This document shows, piece by piece, positions 58,809 to 64,000 of a stretch of DNA of 64,000 nucleotides; positions within the stretch are counted from its first letter, which is position 1, and every line of letters begins with the position of its first letter. The position numbers and the translations under genes were made by a program. The DNA lies in the NCBI RefSeq assembly GCF_041435335.1, contig NZ_CP108430.1:6423001-6487000 (forward strand), given 5' to 3'. The notes beneath the pieces are model-generated. The model searched no databases. It was not told the DNA's origin and saw only the letters and a program-made list of their open reading frames with translations. Source of the DNA: Streptomyces sp. NBC_01283 (GTDB lineage: Bacteria; Actinomycetota; Actinomycetes; Streptomycetales; Streptomycetaceae).

Positions 58809-60563
58809 TCAGACGGACTCGCGCCAGCGGTTGGTGATCGGCAGCCGCCGGTCCTTGCCGAAGCCCTTCGCGGAGATCTTCGTGCCCGGCGGGTACTGCC
58901 GCCGCTTGTACTCGGCGGTGTCGACCATCCGCAGCGTCTTCACGACCAGCTCCCGGTCGTACCCCGCGGCGACGATCGTGTCCGCGCCCTGGTCCCGGTC
59001 GACGTACATCTCCAGGATCGCGTCGAGCACCGGATAGTCCGGCAGCGAGTCCGTGTCCACCTGGCCCGGGCGCAGCTCCGCGCTCGGCGGCTTGCTGATG
59101 GAGTTCTCCGGGATCGGCGGCGTCTGGCCGCGGTCGAGCGCCGCGCGGTTGCGCCACTCGGCGAGCCGGAAGATCAAGGACTTGTAGACGTCCTTGATCG
59201 GCCCGTACGCCCCGACCGAGTCGCCGTAGAGCGTCGAATAGCCCACCGCGAGCTCCGACTTGTTGCCCGGCGCGAGGACGATGTGGCCCTCCTGGTTGGA
59301 GATGGCCATCAGCATCGTGCCGCGCAGCCGCGACTGGAGGTTCTCCTCCGCGAGCCCGGTCAGACCGAGCGACCCCATGTACGCGTCGAACATCGGGGCG
59401 ATCGGCACCGTACGGAAGTTCAGACCCGTACGCCGGGCCAGCTCCTCCGCGTCACCGATGGAGTGGTCCGAGGAGTAGCGGGACGGCATGGCGACGCCGT
59501 ACACGTTCTTCGCGCCGAGCGCGTCGCAGGCGATCGCGGCGGTCAGTGCCGAGTCGATGCCTCCGGAGAGGCCGATCAGGACGCTGCTGAATCCGTTCTT
59601 CGCGGCGTACGCACGCAGCCCGACCACCAGCGCCGAGTACACCTCCTCGTCGTCGTCGAGCCGCTCGGCGTACCCGCCGGTGAGTTCCGGCTCGTACGCG
59701 GCGAGGGGCTCATCGGAGACGGTGACGTGCTCGATGCGCAGTCCGTCGTCCACGATGCCCGACGGCGGCCGCGGCGCGGCGGCCGGGAGGTCCAGGTCCA
59801 GGACCACACAGCCCTCGGAGAACTGCGGGGCCCGCGCGATGACTTCGCCGTCCCGGTCCACGACGACCGAGTCGCCGTCGAAGACGATCTCGTCCTGGCC
59901 GCCGATCATGGCGAGGTAGGCGGTGGTGCAGCCGGCCTCCTGCGCGCGCTTGCGCACCAGCTCCAGGCGCTGGTCGTCCTTGTTCCGCTCGTACGGGGAC
60001 GCGTTGATGGAGAGCAGCAGACCCGCCCCCGCGGTGCGTGTCGCGGGGACACGGCCGCCGTCCTGCCAGAGGTCCTCGCAGATGGCGAGCGCGACGTCGA
60101 CGCCGTGCACGCGCAGGATCGGCAGGGTCTCGCCCGGCACGAAGTAGCGGAACTCGTCGAAGACGCCGTAGTTCGGCAGGTGGTGCTTGGAGTACGTCAG
60201 GATGGCCTCGCCGCGGTGCAGCACGGCGGCGGCGTCCCGCGGGGCGCCCGCGGGCTGGCCGTACTTCGGCTTGGCCTCCTCGGTGCGGTCGAGATAGCCG
60301 ACGACGACCGGCAGCTCTCCGTACCCCTCGTCGTTCAGCCGCGCGGCGAGCGCGCGCAGCGCCGCCCGCGAGGCATCGACGAAGGACGACCGCAGCGCGA
60401 GGTCCTCGACGGGATAGCCGGTCAGCGCCATCTCGGGAAACGCGACGAGGTGCGCTCCCTGCTCGGCGGAGTGCCGGGTCCAATGGACGATCGCCTCGAC
60501 GTTCCCGGCGAGATCGCCGACGGTCGAGTCGATCTGATTCAGGGCGAGGCGTAGTTGAGGCAC
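58809..60563 (-). CDS. nadE: Glutamine-dependent NAD+ synthase
   Basis: 584 residues: an N-terminal nitrilase-type glutaminase (Glu in 'AFPEMALTGYP', Lys in 'YSKHHLPNYGVFDE', Cys in 'LAICEDLWQD', near residue 155) joined to an NAD synthetase domain (from about 325) with the ATP-pyrophosphatase loop 'IGLSGGIDSAL'. 'RGTMLMAISNQEGHIVLAPGNKSELAVGYSTLYGD' is the NaAD-binding region. It converts deamido-NAD to NAD using glutamine. GTG 60563 has TACACT ending 7 nt upstream, suggesting a leaderless mRNA. Confidence 0.96.
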   Translation of the reverse strand: MPQLRLALNQIDSTVGDLAGNVEAIVHWTRHSAEQGAHLVAFPEMALTGYPVEDLALRSSFVDASRAALRALAARLNDEGYGELPVVVGYLDRTEEAKPKYGQPAGAPRDAAAVLHRGEAILTYSKHHLPNYGVFDEFRYFVPGETLPILRVHGVDVALAICEDLWQDGGRVPATRTAGAGLLLSINASPYERNKDDQRLELVRKRAQEAGCTTAYLAMIGGQDEIVFDGDSVVVDRDGEVIARAPQFSEGCVVLDLDLPAAAPRPPSGIVDDGLRIEHVTVSDEPLAAYEPELTGGYAERLDDDEEVYSALVVGLRAYAAKNGFSSVLIGLSGGIDSALTAAIACDALGAKNVYGVAMPSRYSSDHSIGDAEELARRTGLNFRTVPIAPMFDAYMGSLGLTGLAEENLQSRLRGTMLMAISNQEGHIVLAPGNKSELAVGYSTLYGDSVGAYGPIKDVYKSLIFRLAEWRNRAALDRGQTPPIPENSISKPPSAELRPGQVDTDSLPDYPVLDAILEMYVDRDQGADTIVAAGYDRELVVKTLRMVDTAEYKRRQYPPGTKISAKGFGKDRRLPITNRWRESV

Positions 60564-60570
60564 GAGGACC

Positions 60571-60576
60571 AGTGTA
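60571..60576 (-). promoter_or_regulatory. -10 element (TACACT) of nadE, leaderless
   Basis: On the minus strand TACACT ends 7 nt before GTG 60563. Confidence 0.5.
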
Positions 60577-60612
60577 ATCGTCAGAGCGACGCGATGCCCT
60601 GCGGGGCGGATG

Positions 60613-60663
60613 TGGGACGCCCCACTGGGGACGCCCCGAGGGGACGCCCACGGGGGGCGTCCC
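60613..60663 (-). repeat. GGGACGCC tandem units ending in a 9-bp hairpin
   Basis: GGGACGCC-like units recur at about 60613, 60627 and 60641, about 14 bp apart. The last, GGGACGCCC (60641-60649), pairs with GGGCGTCCC (60655-60663) over a 5-nt loop. Downstream of the multicopper oxidase, so a likely terminator of that gene. Confidence 0.6.
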
Positions 60664-60678
60664 GCCTGGGGGTGCCGG

Positions 60679-62391
60679 TCAGCTGCGGTAGCCGAGGACC
60701 GTCATCATTCCTGCCTCCGAGTGATAGACGTTGTGGCAGTGGATCATCCACAGGCCCGGGTTGTCGGCGTCGAAGTCCACCGTCAGGGTGCCGTTCGGCA
60801 GGATGACCGCCGTGTCCTTGCGGGGGCCGCCCGCCACGTTGGCCAGGCTGAACGTGTGGCCGTGCAGGTGGAGCGGGTGCCACATCGCCGTCGAGTTGGC
60901 GAAGACCAGGCGGACCCGCTCGCCCGCGCGGACCGGGTGGCGGCGGTCGGGGGAGTAGGGCTTCTTGTCGAACGCCCAGTCGTACTTGGCCATCCCGCCG
61001 GTCAGTTGGATCCTGATCGTGCGGTCCGGCTTGCGGGACGCGAGCGCCACCGACGGGGCGGCGCGCAGCTTGTCCGCCGTCAGGAGGCGGCCCTTCAGCT
61101 CCTTGGGGCGGGTCGAGGCAGAGGGGGCCGCGCCGCCGCCCGTGCGGAGGACCGCGAGCGCCGCCGCCTTCTTGCCCTCGGCCGCCGCCGTCAGCGGGAA
61201 CGCGCCATCCTTGGCGGTGACCAGGACGTCATAGCGCTCACCCATGCCGAGGAGCAGCGCGTCCGTCTTCGCATGCTCCACCGGGAAGCCGTCCGTGTGG
61301 GTCACCGTCATCTCGTGGCCGCCGAGCGCCACCCGGAAGGCGGTGTCGCCGCCTGCGTTGATGATGCGCAGGCGGATGCGGTCGCCGGGGCGGGCCTTGA
61401 AGGAGGAAGGGGCGTCCGGGGTGCGGCCGTTGACCAAGTAATGCGGGTAGGCCACGTCGCCCGCGTCGCCGCCCAGCAGGTCGCTCTTCGCGCCCATCAT
61501 CATGCGGGAGGGGCCTGACGGCTTGGGGCTGGGGCTGGTGCTGGTGCTGGGCTCTGGGGACGCGTCCGTGCGGAGGGACATGTTCGACATGTCGTGGCCG
61601 CCGCCGTGATCCATGCCGCCGCCCGTGTCACTCCCGTTGCCCTCCATGTCGTCGCCGCCCATGTCGTGGCCGCCCATGCCCTCGCTGAGTTCCCTCAGGA
61701 CGGCGTCCGGGGTCGAGCCGTCCACGCCGTCGACCCAGTCGTCCAGGACGACGACCCACTCCTTGTCGTACTTCAAGGGCTCCTTGGGGTCGTCGACGAT
61801 CAGTGGTGCGTACAGACCGCGGTCCTGCTGGGTGCCCGAGTGGGGATGGAACCAGTACGTCCCCGGGTGCGGCACCGCGAAGCGGTAGGTGAAGTCGGCG
61901 CCCGGCTTGATGCTCTGCTGGGTGAGGCCGGGGACGCCGTCCATGTCGTTGCGCAGGGCCAGGCCGTGCCAGTGCAGGGACGTGGCCCGGGGGAGGTGGT
62001 TGGCGAGAGTGAGGGCGAGGGTGTCGCCCGCGGTGACGCGGACTTCCTTGCCGGGGAGCCGGTCGCCGTACGCCCAGGTCCTGACCGTGCGGCCGCCCAG
62101 GTCGAGCTTGGCCTGCATGGCCATGAGCTTCACCTCGCGGACGGTGCCGCCGTCCTTGGTCCGCTTCTTCTCCGCGGCGGCGACCTCCTTGCCGGAGGGG
62201 TCGACATAGCCCTCGGGCTCGGAGCCGCCGCCGTGTCCGGCGTGGCCGGAGCCGCCACCGGAGCCGGATCCGGAACAGGCCGTCAGGATTCCCGAACCGG
62301 CGACGGCGGTCGCGGCGCCGAGCAGGGCGCGGCGCGAAGGGGTGCGGCGGGAAGGGGTGCGCAGGGGCTGATTGCGCATGGCTGAGTACAC
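60679..62391 (-). CDS. Tat-exported multicopper oxidase with Met/His-rich insert
   Basis: 570 residues. Twin-Arg signal ('SRRTPSRRALLGAATAVAGSG') ending in a lipobox-like LTAC (Cys39), so perhaps a Tat lipoprotein. All four copper clusters are present: 'LHWHGL', 'WFHPHSGTQQDRG', 'HPLHLHGHTF' and 'HCHNVYHSEAGM' (T1/T2/T3 ligands). Between cupredoxin domains lies an insert (about 238-290) rich in Met, His, Gly and Asp ('GGHDMGGDDMEGNG', 'MDHGGGHDMSNMS'), like the Cu(I)-binding loop of CueO. Likely role: periplasmic-side cuprous oxidase or phenol oxidase. GTG 62391 or ATG 62379. Confidence 0.9.
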   Translation of the reverse strand: MYSAMRNQPLRTPSRRTPSRRALLGAATAVAGSGILTACSGSGSGGGSGHAGHGGGSEPEGYVDPSGKEVAAAEKKRTKDGGTVREVKLMAMQAKLDLGGRTVRTWAYGDRLPGKEVRVTAGDTLALTLANHLPRATSLHWHGLALRNDMDGVPGLTQQSIKPGADFTYRFAVPHPGTYWFHPHSGTQQDRGLYAPLIVDDPKEPLKYDKEWVVVLDDWVDGVDGSTPDAVLRELSEGMGGHDMGGDDMEGNGSDTGGGMDHGGGHDMSNMSLRTDASPEPSTSTSPSPKPSGPSRMMMGAKSDLLGGDAGDVAYPHYLVNGRTPDAPSSFKARPGDRIRLRIINAGGDTAFRVALGGHEMTVTHTDGFPVEHAKTDALLLGMGERYDVLVTAKDGAFPLTAAAEGKKAAALAVLRTGGGAAPSASTRPKELKGRLLTADKLRAAPSVALASRKPDRTIRIQLTGGMAKYDWAFDKKPYSPDRRHPVRAGERVRLVFANSTAMWHPLHLHGHTFSLANVAGGPRKDTAVILPNGTLTVDFDADNPGLWMIHCHNVYHSEAGMMTVLGYRS

Positions 62392-62513
62392 CTCGTCGTA
62401 GTGGTGCGTGCAGATGGGCGCATCTGCTGCTTTTGATGCACCGCTCGACGCCCGGAGGTTCCCATCAGGGATCCGCCAGGTCGCGGGCAGTGCGAAGCAG
62501 CCGGTGCGCCGGC

Positions 62514-63071
62514 CTAAATGCGCAGCACCGAGAGGCGGGAGAGGAGTATGCGGGGCGGCGGCGGATTGGGCCGCGGCCCGTCGAGCAGCCGGGCGAGCGG
62601 GCGCACGGGGGCGGCGAAGCCGCCGGGCCGCAGCAGGCCCGCCTTCAGGAGCAGGACGAGGGTGAGGGCGGCGAGGACGGCCAGGCAGACGGACAGAGGG
62701 TCCATCCCGCCCATCCCCGGCATGGCCGGGTCGCCCGCGGTCGCCGGGTCGCCCGCGGTCGCCGGGGCGCTCACGGTCGTCGGGTCGCTCGTGGTCGTCG
62801 GGCTCGTCCCGCTCATCCGGTGTCGGTCGACGTCCTGTTCGGGGCCGCGTGCGTGACTCGCGGAGAGACCCGTTGCGGGGCCCGGTGAGTGAACCGTCGC
62901 GGCGCTCGACGAGTGAGTCGCCATGGAGCTCGATGAGGACGAGTGACGTGCCGTAGAGCTCGGTGAGTGGCCGGTCGGATGGCCCAGCGTATGCATCGTC
63001 ACGATGCCGAAGAGCAGCGCGGCGAGCAGCAGGAGCTGCTTGCCGTTCGCTGATCTCTTCATGGCCGCCAT
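62514..63071 (-). CDS. DUF6153 family membrane protein
   Basis: 185 residues. An N-terminal transmembrane segment (about 12-28, 'LLLLAALLFGIVTMHTLGH'), a long Ser/Thr/His-rich extracytoplasmic region (30-115) with short ATAGDP repeats, a second segment (125-145, 'LSVCLAVLAALTLVLLLKAGLL') and a basic Pro-rich tail. The 'TMHTLGHPTGHSP' and 'MPGMGGMDP' motifs could bind copper. The family has no known function; adjacency to the multicopper oxidase on the same strand suggests a copper role (inference). ATG 63071 or 63062. Confidence 0.75.
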   Translation of the reverse strand: MAAMKRSANGKQLLLLAALLFGIVTMHTLGHPTGHSPSSTARHSSSSSSMATHSSSAATVHSPGPATGLSASHARGPEQDVDRHRMSGTSPTTTSDPTTVSAPATAGDPATAGDPAMPGMGGMDPLSVCLAVLAALTLVLLLKAGLLRPGGFAAPVRPLARLLDGPRPNPPPPRILLSRLSVLRI

Positions 63072-63141
63072 GGGCGGAACCTTACCCCCGGCGGGTATTC
63101 CGCGACATGCGGGCCCCCGGTGCCCGACTGATCATGAGCCC

Positions 63142-63888
63142 ATGACAAGTACGGACAAAGTGGTACAAGTCGCTCCGGTCGGGCCTGTCGCGTGCCGCGA
63201 GGAGCCCGGCTCCGATGTCGCCTCCTTCTCCGCTTCTGCCGCCGTTTCGGCCTTCCTCATGCTCGGCGCGGTCGCCTACAGCGCATGGCTCCTCGAAGCC
63301 TGCCTCGGCACGGGACTCTCGCCGCTGACGTCGTACGTGAGTGAACTCGCGGCCCGGGACCAGCCGTTCAGCACGCTGTTCCGCACGACCGACCTGACGG
63401 CCGGGCTGCTGATCCTCGCGGGCGCGGCGGGCGCGCTGCTGTGGCTGCCGCGCCGGTGGAGCACGGTCGTGGGGTGGGCGGGGCTCGCGCTGTTCGGGGC
63501 GGCCACCGCGGTCGACTCCCGCCTTTCGATGAGCTGCGCGCCGACCGCCGACGCGGACTGCATGGCCAGGGAGCGGGCGGGGCTCCTGCCCGCGACGCAC
63601 GCGGCCCACGTGGTGAGCAGCAGTGTCGCGGTGACGGGGGCGCTGGTGGGGATGGTGGCCCTGACGCTCGCCGCACGGAGGCACGGGCTCCTGCCCTCCC
63701 TCGCGGACTCCACCGGCCTCCTTCTCCTGCTCCTCGAACTGGCCGCCACCGTCTGGACCCTGGCCTCCATCGCCGCCTTCGACGCGGGGTACGGCACGTG
63801 GGCGCTGGGGATGGGGCAGCGGCTCCAGGTACTGCTGATCGCGGTCTGGCTGGGGTTCCTCGCGAGGGCGGTGGTGCGGCGCGGATGA
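63142..63888 (+). CDS. DUF998 family membrane protein
   Basis: 248 residues with about six transmembrane segments after a 30-residue tail. DUF998 features: 'SPLTSYVSELAARDQPFSTLFRTTDLTAGLLILAGA' and 'HAAHVVSSSVAVTGALVGMVALTLAARRH'. Two Cys in a loop ('SMSCAPTADADCM') may form a disulphide outside the membrane. No function is known for the family. Its stop overlaps the ATG of the next gene (ATGA), so the pair is translationally coupled. Confidence 0.85.
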   Translation: MTSTDKVVQVAPVGPVACREEPGSDVASFSASAAVSAFLMLGAVAYSAWLLEACLGTGLSPLTSYVSELAARDQPFSTLFRTTDLTAGLLILAGAAGALLWLPRRWSTVVGWAGLALFGAATAVDSRLSMSCAPTADADCMARERAGLLPATHAAHVVSSSVAVTGALVGMVALTLAARRHGLLPSLADSTGLLLLLLELAATVWTLASIAAFDAGYGTWALGMGQRLQVLLIAVWLGFLARAVVRRG

Positions 63889-64000
63889 GTTTCGTACGGA
63901 TCGGGGGAGTGCCGCACCACGTGCGGGTGACGGGGAGCGGCCCTGTGTGCGTGCTGAGCGCGGGGCTCGGGCTCGCGTGGTTCGACTGGGACGCGGTGGT
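63885..64000 (+). CDS. Alpha/beta hydrolase (N-terminal fragment)
   Basis: Only 38 residues lie in the window. 'MSFVRIGGVPHHVRVTGSGPVCVLSAGLGLAWFDWDAVV' is the start of an alpha/beta hydrolase: first strands, then the 'SAGLG...W' loop replacing HGxPG that forms the oxyanion hole, then Trp-Asp as in the usual 'W' helix. The catalytic triad lies beyond the edge. ATG overlaps the DUF998 stop. Confidence 0.7.
   Translation, partial: MSFVRIGGVPHHVRVTGSGPVCVLSAGLGLAWFDWDAV

Noticed and set aside
1..64000. tRNA genes, insertion sequences, prophage or integration sites
   Set aside because: No T-arm-like GGTTCGAATCC blocks, transposase or integrase frames, or target duplications were noticed.

Overview
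The window is a GC-rich actinobacterial chromosome segment, almost certainly from a Streptomyces. Evidence: extreme G/C at third codon positions, frequent GTG/TTG starts, twin-arginine and lipoprotein signals typical of streptomycetes, the family of 'GTAAGGGGCGCGGGGAACTG' intergenic repeats, a type A RNase P RNA with streptomycete 5' and 3' ends, and the gene content (Rv2228c-type RNase H/phosphatase, AfsR-like regulator, HtaA heme proteins, DoxX, glutamine-dependent NAD synthase). No plasmid, phage, insertion sequence, CRISPR array or tRNA was recognised. It reads as conserved chromosome with strain-specific intergenic repeats.

Layout. 1-8,600: tail of a siderophore-binding protein, then a Nif3 / zinc-ribbon / RNase H-phosphatase operon, a six-copy intergenic repeat array, KDPG aldolase, YaaA, an RNB-domain exoribonuclease and a MerR/membrane protein pair. 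8,600-13,000: a self-regulated DUF4260-TetR pair with two clear operators, an AraC regulator, a DMT exporter whose 3' end runs into rnpB, and glutaminase. 13,000-29,500: mixed metabolism and export (YqeB-like, methyltransferase, DoxX, PhzF, lamin-tail protein, SDR, PhoD, Gfo/Idh, Bcr/CflA MFS, serine hydrolase, Rsm22, dimethylargininase, TetR, GDPD, a stand-alone prim-pol protein).

29,500-42,000 is the functional centre: an iron/heme island. It holds efeOBU plus a lipoprotein (elemental iron import), hmuTUV (heme ABC importer), two HtaA-repeat surface proteins (one with a LAXTG sortase signal), a PhzF-fold enzyme and a heme oxygenase. Three DmdR1/IdeR-type iron boxes lie upstream of efeO, between hmuT and htaA, and upstream of the heme oxygenase. 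The inferred scheme is surface capture of heme by HtaA proteins, import by HmuTUV, ring opening by HmuO to release iron, and parallel iron uptake by EfeUOB, all derepressed at low iron.

42,000-64,000: methionine aminopeptidase (map), a sialidase without a signal peptide, F420-dependent NADP reductase, a site-2 protease, a 1,107-residue AfsR/SARP regulator followed by a convergent DrrAB-type exporter, panB, a DHA2 MFS/TetR pair with a 19-bp operator in the promoter, an EEP-domain membrane protein, an AraJ/Cmx MFS with its own palindrome, NAD synthase, a multicopper oxidase with a Met/His-rich insert beside a DUF6153 protein, a DUF998 protein and the start of an alpha/beta hydrolase.

Across the window at least nine genes show a TANNNT -10 element ending 6-7 nt before the start codon, so a good part of this region is probably transcribed as leaderless mRNA.
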